64,000 bases of DNA, taken from assembly GCA_016110215.1 (NCBI GenBank), contig JADWQD010000008.1, forward strand, positions 744,001 to 808,000. Direction: 5' to 3'. Numbering within the stretch: the first letter of the stretch is position 1; every line of letters begins with the position of its first letter. Position numbers and translations under genes: made by a program. A model generated the notes under the pieces. The model was not told where the DNA came from and made no database searches. It saw only the letters and a program-made list of their open reading frames with translations. Source of the stretch: Capronia americana. Taxonomy: Eukaryota > Ascomycota > Eurotiomycetes > Chaetothyriales > Herpotrichiellaceae. Below, piece after piece: positions 33,533 to 44,700 of the stretch.

Positions 33533-34737
33533 ACGTCGTGGATGGTACGTGAGGGACTGAGGTAGCTGGTCTTTTCTTCTGCCGCCACTAAATAGCGGAG
33601 AAAGAGGCGCGACTAATAAGTGGAGGGATGATTGCGACATGTCTCGAAAAAAGGAGGCGCAAGAGTCCCGAGTCTCCAGGAGTCTTTGATCTTAAAGTCA
33701 AACCCTTGGACTCTTGGGTGTTCGAGAACTAGTGAGCAAAACTTCTTAAAAGTCTCAAAACATCTGCCCGGCATGGGAGTGGAAGCCAGCACAGATTGCG
33801 AGGACAAGTGAAGAGTGCGCGAGCGAGGGAAAAGCAAAAGTGAGAAAGTCCTGTAAACGAGTAATGGAAAGCAAGTCATCTTCATCCCTTTAGCGAGGTT
33901 TGGGAACTTGGCGCAAGTCGAATTCAATTGATTCTATTCCTTCGAACCCATCACCGCTGTATCCGACTTCCAAAGGCTTGGTCAAAAGTTCATAATTCGT
34001 TCATCAAATCTGCGCCGTCTCAATAATATTCGATTCCTAAATGTACGGTACGACGTCCGGCCCTGTCCTGTCCTCGTACACTGTGCCCTGTGTGCCCTGT
34101 GCCACTGTTGATCGTGCCGATTGTGCGTGTGTGTGATGTATGCCGCCACTCGAATTTTCGAGTGCTCCTCCGCGCCCTCCAATGTACGTGATTGATTGAT
34201 AGATAGATAGATTGATCCATGATGGTACTCGGTACAGTACTCGTCCTCTACATGAGTCGGCATTTACTTGTACAGAGAACAAGCTAGCTACGTATAGCTA
34301 TCGAGTACTCCAGTGACTCCGTACCTAGGTCCACCTCACTGGGTATATTTGCGTATATGCATTTATAGGTACTACAGGACTGGTGAAACAACTAATACGG
34401 TGCCTAGGATACAGGTGTGGTTACGATATCATACGCACTGCCGTTACCGTAGGATATGTTTGGAACGGCTCACCTTCATCTTCTTGACCCGTGTTGGTCG
34501 ACTGGCTGACTGACTGACTGACTGACTGACTGACGCTCTTCGTGGGTTGTACTCGGTACTCGTACTGTGTATCCTAATCCATCCACATCCGATAGGATCC
34601 AATCAATGTACTGTAGTATATGGCTGTACGTGGCGCTCACATGTGCTACTTAGACCTATGTAATTCATTTTCCTGATCCTGATCGTCATTCATATGTCTC
34701 GACTTTCTCACTTAGTATTACTATCTGTACTCGGCAC
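33533..34737. other. Intergenic, 1.2 kb, repeat-rich
   Basis: Convergent 3' ends of STI1 and the antiporter gene. Contains GATT/GATA tetranucleotides (about 34191-34215), a GACT run (34505-34534) and several GTACTCGGTAC-type palindromes. No gene seen. Confidence 0.55.
34505..34534. repeat. (CTGA)n tetranucleotide microsatellite
   Basis: About seven uninterrupted CTGA units between 34506 and 34533 in non-coding DNA. Confidence 0.9.
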
Positions 34738-37726
34738 TTAATCCTCACTCATGTGCGTCAACTTCTTCGTCAATGCTAGACTTTTCCCATCCTTCGGACT
34801 GGGCGGGGCGCCGAACCCGCCGAAGCCCTCCGCTGCGTGCGTTTCGACGTCTCTCTTCGCCTGCACGACCAGCAGGCTCGTGCTGATCTGTCGTTCGCGA
34901 ATGGTCTTGACGACTTGTGTACTGAAAGGTCCTAGGGCGCGGGAATCCTCGCGTGCCGAGAAAGACGGGCCTGACGGGGACAGAATGCCGGACCCGGACA
35001 CCGCGCCATTATAATCTCCCCCACTGGCTTGTCCGCCTGCTGCGTAGTGCGACCCGCGACCGAGGATGAGCAGCGTTTCTGCGGAAGAGGGCTCCGATAG
35101 GGCTGTCATCAGCGCCTCCAACCCGGATACATCGACCTCGACGACCGTGATGCGGGCGCTCGACTCGCTAGTCGGGATGGTTGAACGCAATACATCAAAT
35201 TCGTAGTCAATCGGCGTCCTCAATGATTGGACTTTGTCCAGGGGGTGGTGTTTCTTGTCCTCGTTGCCGTTACTGTTGTCGTGGTCGACGTCCATGTCCA
35301 GGTCCGAGTCGTTGGTGCGGATGTACAGGATCTTTAGATCTACTAGCTCGTTCTTCGCCAGTTGGAGGGCTAGACGCACGGCGAACAGGTCGTCCTCACA
35401 CCCGGATTGGTATAGGGCGAACAGTCTGTATCGCCCGCTGTCCGACAGTCCAAATTGCACCGTGGAATTCATGTGGTCGCCGCCCAGGCTAATGCCTGTA
35501 AGCGTCCTACTGAGTTGGCGGGTTGGTCGTTCCGCCACGGGGGACTCGGCTTTTGAATTCGAACCGTAATTGCCACTGTTGCCGGGCGTGCACAGGACGG
35601 TCTTGTCGATCACAACGCCGACATGGCACAGCGCTTTGGCCTTCTCGAACATCTCCGTTGCGAGCATGGAGAACTGCTTGTTCGCCAGCGGGTCGCCGGG
35701 CTTGGTGTCAAACAGACTGGGATATTCGGACAGCGTACCCGTTTCGGACCAAGGGATCAGGACCAAATCACTGGCCAAATCTCTCGCTCGAGAAAGCAGC
35801 GTGCCGGAGAATGAATAGTCGGGCACGACGGCGATCTGGCCCCCGACGGCAATGTCGCGCGACTGGCCGAACGTGCCGAACGCTTTGATGACGGGGTCGC
35901 GGCCGGCGAATTCTTCGATCTCCGAGACACGCATCACGCTGGACTCTCGCTCTGTGAGTTCCATGAGGCGGAGGGCGTGGACTTGGAGTGGGCGACGGAG
36001 CGTCGCGACCGAGCTGAGGGCATGTGCGTTCTTCATGACGGGCGGCTCGTCTCGAGAGCTGTCTGGCCTGTGCCCATCGGTGCTGGGTGCGTGTGGGGGT
36101 TCTGCCGCTCCCGGCTTATGTGCAAACAGCGACACCATGGTGAACAAGCTCGGCAGGCCATCGAGGCGAAGATAGACGAGGATGCGTTTCGCGACGTCAG
36201 TTTTGCGGAGGAGGTCCGCCTCGCTAGACTCGGTGTCGTCGTCGCCGGCTCGGCGGATCGGGTTCCCGTCCCAGTCGATCTTGCCTTGTTTCCACAACTC
36301 GAGCTTCCGCTGGTAGGATGGTGGGTAGAGCCACACAGTGAGCGGAGTGGTCGCGAAGGTGGTGACCAGGGCCATCACGACAAAGATGGTGAACGTCCGG
36401 GTACTCAGAATCTTGGCCTGGAGGCCGATGTTCAGCACAATCAACTCCACTAGACCCTTGCACGACATCAGAACCCCGATGGTGAAGGATTCCCGCCAGA
36501 CCAGCCCGTTCAAGCGCGCAGCCAAAGTTCCGCCTGCAATCTTGGCGACAAAGGCAATTGCGCAGACACCGACGACGTAACCCCAGGTCAGGCCGTTATT
36601 GAGGAGCCCCAGATTGGTGCTCAAGCCGGACAAGGCGAAATAGAGCGGCAGGAACAGAACGCTGACAAGATCCTCGATCTTCTCCGTCAGCTTGATGGCG
36701 AAGCCTCCTTCATGGGGGAGCAACAGGCCGATGATGAATGCGCCAAAGATGGGATGAATGCCGATTATGCCGGTGAAGAACGCAGACGCCAGAACAAGAA
36801 GGATGGTGAGGGCCACTACGGTCTGAGTCGGTCCGTTGGCGAGGCTCCCGGTCCTTCGCAGGAACCACATCATGACAGGTTTGACCACGTACACCAGGAA
36901 TAAGATATAGCCCACAGCGACAAGCAGAATCCACAGGGCCGTGAGACCTGCGCCGGAGTTGACGAGGGCGACGCAGAGAGCGAGTAATATCCAACCGGTG
37001 ACATCGTTGCCGACTCCTGCCGAGAGAACTATCACACCAACCGGCGTCCCGAGCAGTTTCAACGACGTCAGGATACGGCACAACACCGGGAAGGCCTGTC
37101 GGAGAGCTTGTCAGCGTGTCACGCAGGGCAGCGTTCAACAAACTTACCGTGATGGCCATGGCAACGCCAATGAAGAGCATATAGACGCCAAAGCTGATAG
37201 GAGCCAGGCCTGGGTCAGACCGGAAGTCCCGATACAGACCCCACGCGATAGCACAGCCGAGACCGAAAGGAATAGCCATGCCGAGAGCACCCACGCTGAG
37301 CGCAATCCGCCAGTTGCTGGCCAAGAAGCGCAAGTCCACCTCCAGCCCGACGAGGAACAAGAACAATACCAAGCCAAGGTTGGCCACCAACGAAAACGCC
37401 GGCATGGACGCCGTGGGAAAGATGTGGGCCGTGAAACCAGGTATCCTGCCCATGACCGAGGGACCCAGCAGAATGCCGGTAATCACCTCTGCAATGACAC
37501 GGGGTTGGCGGAGCAAGGCTAAAGGCCAATGGATGATGCGGGTCATGATAATGACGATGGCGGCCTGGATGATGAAGAGGATGATGGGGTTTTTAGGGTC
37601 ATATCGACTCGGGTTGACATGTTCAAAGACACCGCCTTGAGGAGTTGCTCGGTTGGCGGCGGAGCTGGTGGCCGCTGCAGCAGTCACCGTTCTGGTCACG
37701 AAGTCGGTGACGGTAGCGGTAGCCAT
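34738..37726 (-). CDS. KHA1: K+/H+ antiporter, Kha1-like (CPA2 family)
   Basis: Two exons on the minus strand, 37726-37148 and 37095-34738, with a 52-nt phase-0 intron (GTAAGT...GACAG), 978 aa. The N-terminal half has about 12-13 hydrophobic segments of the Na+/H+ exchanger fold, including LLGPSVMGRIPG, LFLFLVGLEVDL and the ion-site region AGVGNDVTGWILLAL. ND in this last motif corresponds to the Asp pair region of the family. The C-terminal half (from about 470) is soluble, with universal-stress-like beta/alpha segments (RYRLFALYQSG, ETLLILGRGSHY). The yeast homologue acts in endomembranes in K+ and pH balance. Without splicing, the ORF shifts at residue 193. The C-terminal Asp/Asn-rich insert is low in complexity. 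Confidence 0.93.
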
Positions 37727-38671
37727 GTTTGTCGACCCGTGGACGACACCGTTGTCGTCTGTCGAGGGTGAGTATATATAATCCTGGACCAGCCGAAATC
37801 GTGCAAGATAAAGAAAATGCTCAGAAAATGCGTGCTTAATGTCTGGCGGTTGCGAAGGTTGGGATTAACTTCAGCTAAACCACTTCGAAGGCAGTCAGAC
37901 GCTTCCACGGACGCCAGGGATCGCTTGGAATGGCAGCCCACGAACAACATGTGCGTCGGCTGAGTGTTCTTGGTGCTTGGTACGCCAATACGATGAGTTA
38001 GAAGTGGCCCACAGAATTGTGTAGTGGCAGTGGTGCAGCGGCCAGGTGATCCGCTGGCAAGACACTAACTGAGCAGACAAGAAGTGCTAGGTCACCGCCA
38101 TTGCATTGAAGGTCATCCGATGAGCTGATGCTTGATGGAGGGGAGGAATGGAATTTTCCGGTGGCTTGTGCCAATGTTGAGACTCGCGTCAGGTGGAATT
38201 GCCCGTCTTGCCGAGAATAACAGGCAGCAGTCACATTCTTGCCTGTGTCAGCCGTCGAAAGGATCACCCGAGCACGCAAGCCCACCTGAAGGATCTAGAT
38301 CCCGCATGCCCAGCTCGTTGAGGCGGGGGCGCCGAAGTTACGCCTACCCTCCAAAGGTGAGAGTCAAGTAACCGTGAGAAACATTGTTGGGACTCATAGA
38401 AGACCATGAAAATCCGGGGAAGATTTCTTCTACTCTTTCTGGTCTGTTCCTGCCATGCGGCAAAATACACCAGGCGGATGCGCGACCTTTTGTTACTGGT
38501 TTTGCCCGTGTAAAAGGCGTGGAGAGCCCCACCTGCTCACTGTTCCGTCTATCCGGGACAATGCTGGATGATAAAAGGCTGGCAGTTCCCCCCTCTACTC
38601 CGTACGTACTTCAGTCATAAATATCCAACGACGTCGATTGAAAAAGACTCAGACAAGTCGCGCCCACAATG
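37727..38671. other. Intergenic, 0.9 kb, no gene seen
   Basis: Upstream of the antiporter gene and downstream of the NTF2-like gene. No supported coding region. Confidence 0.5.
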
Positions 38672-39407
38672 CTAATATTGCGTCCCATCCGTCTTCTGGA
38701 TCTTCCACCCCACGTCCTTTGCCCACGCTAGGCTGTTGAACTCCGTCATGGCCATATTAATCTGACTTCGGTCGTCAGTCAGATATAGCAGGTCGACACC
38801 TCTGACCTCTTCGGCGCCCGAACCCACGCCGGTGGCTGCCCAGTAGAACGCAATGCGGCTGCAGTCGTGAAAGATGTCGAGTGTGGTGAGGAGGGAGATG
38901 GGTGGCGCTTTGACTGTGGCGGTGATGAAGGCATCTTTGCCGGAAAAGGTTGCGTTGCCCAACTATGTGCCCCCGGATGGCATGGTTAGACTGAGTACTA
39001 AGGGAGGAACCCCGATTCAAGGATGGATGCCAAAGGCTTACCGAATTGCCTGCGAGTGAATTTATGGAATCACTTGTTCCCAGGAACTCGTCGGTGATCA
39101 ACTTTTGAGCTGTGGAACCAGCGACATTGCGGTCTTTCTGGGTGAGGATGGTCTTCCAGAGGCTGACTATATTCGTTGCCTCCGCGTCGCTCAGACATGC
39201 AGCGACAGACAGGACCGACGAGACTAGAGGAAGGGTCGGTGTGACTGTGACTGTGACGGCCGGAAGGCTGATCGTTACGGTGGCTGTCACTTCGACGGTA
39301 TCAACGACCGCTGGGCATAGTCTGTTGGCTCTCCCGAGGAGTCCCAGAGAAGTAGCCGAAGTGGACGATGCGAGAAAAAGCGATGCAATGATCCCCGTGG
39401 CCCACAT
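38672..39407 (-). CDS. Secreted NTF2-like domain protein
   Basis: Two exons on the minus strand, 39407-39042 and 38962-38672, with a 79-nt phase-0 intron (GTAAGC...CATAG), 218 aa. The N-terminus is a signal peptide (MWATGIIASLFLASSTSATS). A Thr/Val-rich stretch (TVEVTATVTISLPAVTVTVT) follows, which may be O-glycosylated. The rest resembles the cone-shaped NTF2/SnoaL-like fold of small secreted fungal proteins (ACLSDAEATNIVSLWK, FHDCSRIAFYWAATG, VGWKIQ). Two Cys residues in the mature protein could pair. The function is unknown; this fold serves as enzyme, binding or effector protein. The ORF without splicing stops soon after the intron, so the splice is well supported. Confidence 0.75.
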
Positions 39408-39956
39408 TGTGGCTGATCGAGAAGAAGTTGGATAAGAACCTGATGATCAATGCCGATCAATGGAGACGCTCGCGGATATGGACCTTTATAACGACCCCCC
39501 AGGCTCTGGTTGAGCCAAGGGCGACCGGCCGAAGATTCCCAGGTGTCTGAGACAACCGAGTCCGGACGAGCTCTCTTGTGTCACCGTCGTCCGACATTCT
39601 TTTGCAGTATGGGGCCGGGTTTGAAAACGACACATTGGCATGCAAAGACACGGAATCGGACAGTCATATCCAAATGGGATTTGTTTTTTTGCTCACGCTT
39701 ATGTTTCTACTTCAAGCAATTGTTTTCGTATGTGCGGACATAATCTGGACATAATAAGTCATCGCAAAGGGTATCTATGTTCGGCATCCTCCACCCCTTG
39801 CTTCAAGCACTCTATATATAGACATTTCATCAACACATGGAAGCCTTTCTGAGGACAGGTGTCGCTTCACCATATCTCACGGGATCGATGTGAAGATGCA
39901 TGGCGCAACATATGGCGGTAGAGTCGAAGGTGTACCGTTTCAAAGACGGCCCACAA
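39408..39956. other. Intergenic, 0.55 kb, no gene seen
   Basis: Promoter side of the NTF2-like gene and 3' side of the PHD gene. AT-rich; nothing further recognised. Confidence 0.5.
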
Positions 39957-41743
39957 TCATCGAGGTCGTTTTGATTTGTGTGCCAAGGGACTGGCTGTTG
40001 AAGGCAAAGCTGAGGGACGCAGCGCTGTATGGCCTGAGCGGAGAGGGGTCTGCATGCAATAGACACAGATGTATGGTTCGGGCCTCCGCCGGTGGTCAAT
40101 GCCGACGCAGGTACTGTGTAACCATTTCGTACACGAGTCGCTAAAACAGCCTGGTCAGTACACTAATGCGCCGACCAATTCACAACCCACAGGATCACCA
40201 TGGGACTGGTGACTTACCATTGGACCATGGGCACCGACCCGTCCGGGATAGATGACTTGCATAAGCAACGTAGACTGAAGTTACTGGCGAGACTATCCCT
40301 ATCGGTGCTCGGTGTGGCGAGATCAGGATCCGTAATCGTTGTCGGGGATGCGTTGTATGAAGCATATTGGCCCTGGTGCAAGGGAGGTGAGGAATGCAGC
40401 TGCTTATCTCCCTGTGAGGATGTGGATCGAGAGCGGTCCTGCATGATGGCTCGCAACACCTGTTGGGCATTACCACTCGGCTCTTCTTCCATCAACGTAT
40501 CGTCGTGAATGTTTGAGCCAAGAATGGGCCGCTTCCTCCGGCCATTTTGACCGTCGGAACTCCTGCTGTTTGTAAGACTTGACCCCGAACCGTGGTATGA
40601 AGATTGCTTGGTGGAGCTGGCCGAGGCCATGGTAGAGTGAGAATCGGTCTTGGAATGACCGTGGAGCCGGGTCGTCTGAGGCTGCATATATTCATCATTT
40701 TGGCCGTACGCGAAAGAATTGCCTTGACTGTGAAGAATATGGAAATCCTCTTCATCAAACGATTCTGCCTCACTGTCGGATGTCCCATCTAGGTCCATGT
40801 CTTCAGACACCTTTGTCATGACTGTTTTGGCCACACCGTTTTCGTCGATCGCGAGAGACATCGACCCTCGCTTCGCGTTCCGACTAGTGCTGAGCGTCCG
40901 CGAGATTGGGTCATGCGTCGACTTGAGTGGGGAGGACCGGCCGGGTCTATGCATGTTGTGGTCATGCGGAATAGGAGAATTGCGGCCTCCAACGTTGCTT
41001 TGGGTCTGTAGCCTGAGGCCCCGTTCATTACGCACTCCCGTGTGTGTCAGGCTTCTCTTCAGGCCCGGCCTGCTATCCTTCTTCGGAGAAACCGGGCGTC
41101 GCAAGGCTTCCATGACAGAGCGAGTAATGGACGGCTTCTTTGTCTCCCCTCGTCGCAGCCGCTTGATTTCCTCTTCTCGCTTCGACTCTTCAATCTGATG
41201 AGCGTATGCAGGTCGTTCAGGGGCCAGGTGTTGTGAGAATCGGCTCGAATATTGGTCATTCGTCCCAAATCTCCGTGCCGGTGAGCTTAAGAACATGCTC
41301 GGATTTTCCATCTGCGGCGCAAGTACTCTCGGCGACGTTGTGAACGGGGCGGGGAAGGCAGAGGAGTCAATGTGGGAGTAACTGGCCGAACGGGGCAGGG
41401 CAGGTAGGTCGTAAGGCCGTTCTTCCAGAGGCGGATTTGGGGCAGCAAAACTGGGCACGACTGTCGATGAGGAGGTGAACGGAGTAGTGGGTGCCACCGG
41501 GCTGAATTGGAAGTGGTCCTGATATGGCTGGCCGAACGAAGAATCGTTAAAGTCGACATTTGAAGGATCCCAAAAGAGCCTTTGATTGGGATACACCGGC
41601 GCTGTGGCCGGGCCGGCCGAGAACTGGTGAGCATAAATGTCCGGAGACAACTGAAGTGTTGGGAAAAGACTCGGGGACGGTGGTTGAAGGTATCTGCCAG
41701 GAGTTTCCGGGGGGCCCATCGGGGTTCTTCGGTTTGAAGCCAT
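39957..41743 (-). CDS. PHD-finger protein with long disordered N-terminus
   Basis: Two exons on the minus strand, 41743-40218 and 40140-39957, with a 77-nt phase-2 intron (GTAAGT...TTTTAG), 569 aa. About 480 residues are Ser/Pro-rich and basic, with conserved-looking blocks (RRPVSPKKDSRPGLKRSLTH, SLAIDENGVAKTVM, GNAQQVLRAIMQDR). The C-terminal PHD is split by the intron: CLCKSSIPDGSVPMVQ before it, then CDSCTKWLHSTCVGI and YICVYC after it, restoring C4HC3. Unspliced, the protein stops two codons into the intron and loses three of four zinc pairs. PHD domains read histone H3 tails, so a nuclear chromatin role is likely. I do not recognise a named orthologue. The first Met is at 41743. Confidence 0.82.
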
Positions 41744-44700
41744 GGCAAGATCTCGCAAAACGTAGGGTATCTATATCCTTGTCGATGCAAACTGCAAGAC
41801 ACAGAGCTTTCGCGATGGTCTCAATAGGCCACAACGTTGTCCTCACATCAGCGTCTTGCTGCTGGATATGCCAGCCTTCAGCCTTGGGCCTCTAGCTTCT
41901 GTGTCACTCCTCTGCCCAAGGTCTTTTTGCTTGTCTGCGGCGGTCGGATACCTCCTCTTGTCAAAGATCGATCGTCGGATTTTCGGAGGGGGTTTGGAGC
42001 GGTATACGATCTCGTTCTCGAGCCTGTCTCCAGAATCGTCCAGGAACCGCGCAGGCAGGCCGGTCCTATATTGAATCATCAGCAGGGTCCTCTCTGTAGG
42101 CAGAGCAACAATACTTTTGACGTCCGTAGTTCTTAGTCTTCGAACCAACGGGTCCACAGCAGCTGTCCCCCTCGCTTTACTAGGTCTGTTCCACCAACAC
42201 CAGCATCCAAGCCCAGGAACGTCCCGACTGGGTCTTGCCTTTGCTCAACCCTTTCTGGCCGATACTAGTGGTTTGCTTTCGCCAGATCGCCTGCCCTGCA
42301 TCCAACCTCGGCGAATTCCTCGCGGGGCTGGGGCAACGATGAGTAGCAGTTTTAGAGGGGGGAGGTCCGTTCGCCGATATTGGAATGCTACGATAAATTC
42401 GCAGCCATGTGCTAGGTTAGGCCAACAATGCATCTATCAAGACCACAACGATAAGGAGAACTTTCAGAGTCTATCCCTTGATACTCGGTGCATCGACACT
42501 CATTTAGAAGACCTGAGACATCGGACACATGATTGGACAGGCAGAGACGGGTGGGAAGTCTTGAATATGGAAGCCGCCAATGTTGAGCAGCGAAGGGACG
42601 AAGTGGGATGCTGGATTGTGGGTAGGAACTCAAAAAGTCCGAAGTTCTGACAGGGACCAGGACCAGGACCAGGCATGGAGCACGATACGGGCTCCAGATG
42701 AGAAGACGTCTGAATTGGCATTGGATATCATTCGAGGTGGAGTTCAGCTTGCAATATGCGAAGGGCAGAGGCGGCTTCAAGGACTTTTCTGGCAAGCCAC
42801 AAAGACTCAGCGGCTGAATTCGCCATGATTTGTGTCCCCGTCAATTAGGCAGTGATGATCGTGGGCACGCGAGAATGGAGCTCGGAGGAACAAGCTTGCA
42901 TCGCTACCGCAGTTCTGAAGTACCAGTGAGCCGGCGTAAGAATGGCAGTGAGGAGCGCGCTACAGTCCCCCTCATCGTAGCCAGGCACAATCAGGCACTG
43001 AGGCACTCAGGATCTCAGGCCCTCAGGCACACCCAACGCTTGAGGCCCAGGGTGCCTGGGGGTGCCTTGGGCTAATTCCCTTAGAGGAAACCCAGCGCTC
43101 CTTCCGTCCGCTCGCGCGCCCTTAGCCGCCTTAACCCTATTCCGCACTTGATTCTTCACCATCGCTAGAATTTCCCCAAACTTCTACCTCCGTGGCTTTT
43201 ATCCAATTTCCACAGTTGCCGATCTGAAGGCTATCGATATGCCCCGGCCGCGACGAGTTCGATGCTACTATCACCGATGATGACATGCCACTGCTTTACC
43301 GACCCGCTTGGAAACCTCATCCGTGCACGCCAGAAACTCATTTCTCGAAATGGCGGTATGGTGGAAAGGCACATGTACATATTCTGGGAGCTCTCCTGAT
43401 CGTCAGGACCCCGAGGAGTTTCTGCCAGATTTCTGCATGTCAGGTCCGGGGTGATTGGTAGGCCCACACGTCGGGAGAGCAAGCAGCAATTGCACAATTG
43501 CCTCGCTCGCATGCATCATGCGAGTAAAGTTAGCGACAATGGCTCCACTGTCGACGAACAACCCCCTGGGGAGGTGGTTGGTGGAGGGTTCGGCAGGGAC
43601 TTCGGGGCTTGCGCGATGCTTCAAGCCACCATGCATTGACAGGGTCACCGACACCTGTCCCTCTTGTCAGCGCGGCCCAGGAACGCTCAACATGCTTGCT
43701 CCCGCCTTCAATGCTCGAAACTCAATCATAATCCGCATTGACCCCCTGTTGCCACGTTGGGCGGCGCAAGCATTCTCAGTTGTCCGTCAGGGGTTCCTGG
43801 ATGAAAACGGTTCTGGTAGCACGGACTAGAAAGAGGGAATCTAGAGTAGAGGTCTTCCGAATCAACTCTAGCATGTCGACAATAACCACAAGGACGGCCT
43901 GTGTTTCTGCGGGGACTTCGATAGGAGTCTCGGCAGACATTCAGTAAAGTGGGTTCCGCTATCGATTTGTCTTGCGACATGCCCATTCAGTATGGCGTCT
44001 CCTGCGCCATAGCCAGCGATATGATATCTCCCCCAGCATCCACTACATTCACTAATGCCGGAGCTGGCACGGACCCTCCAAGTATTGCGGGAGGTCAAGT
44101 GAAATTGAGGAGAAGTCCGTCAACTGTGTAGTATGTTGAAGGTACCTCTTACATCAATGACATTACTGCGTAGGTCAGCCGTCTCAACCATCCAGGACCG
44201 TGCTAAGGTCCAACGTCCTTGAAAACCAGGATCCCTTGGCCCGCCTTGCAAGGCTGCCACGGGTTATTCGTTCAGGCCGACTGTCGCTTCGACGGACAGC
44301 CGCCACGGCTTGCTTCCGAGCATCTCACCTCATGTGACTTCGTTCCGTGGCTGCGCTTGAACGACCTTCATCAAAACCGCACGACGACGCTTGTCGAATG
44401 CCAAAAGCAAAACCGGTCCGAAGACGGCTCATTCGCCCCGAGCCCCATTCTCTAAATAATAGCCGGTTGGATCAATTGTCAGATGCAGACAAAGTTCATT
44501 TGCCAGGAAACCCAGGCAAGCCGACCACGTCGGAGCAATCAATACAAATGCTTATGCAGTAAGTTCTCACCATGGGACCACTGGGTTTTAAAGGTCAGTA
44601 CCCAGTACGGAGAAGATGAAAACCATGGGCGCCGGGAACCCCTGCTGGTAGGTGGTTGGTACTTCAGTTGACGGTTCGGGTGACCGCGACATTACCTTCA

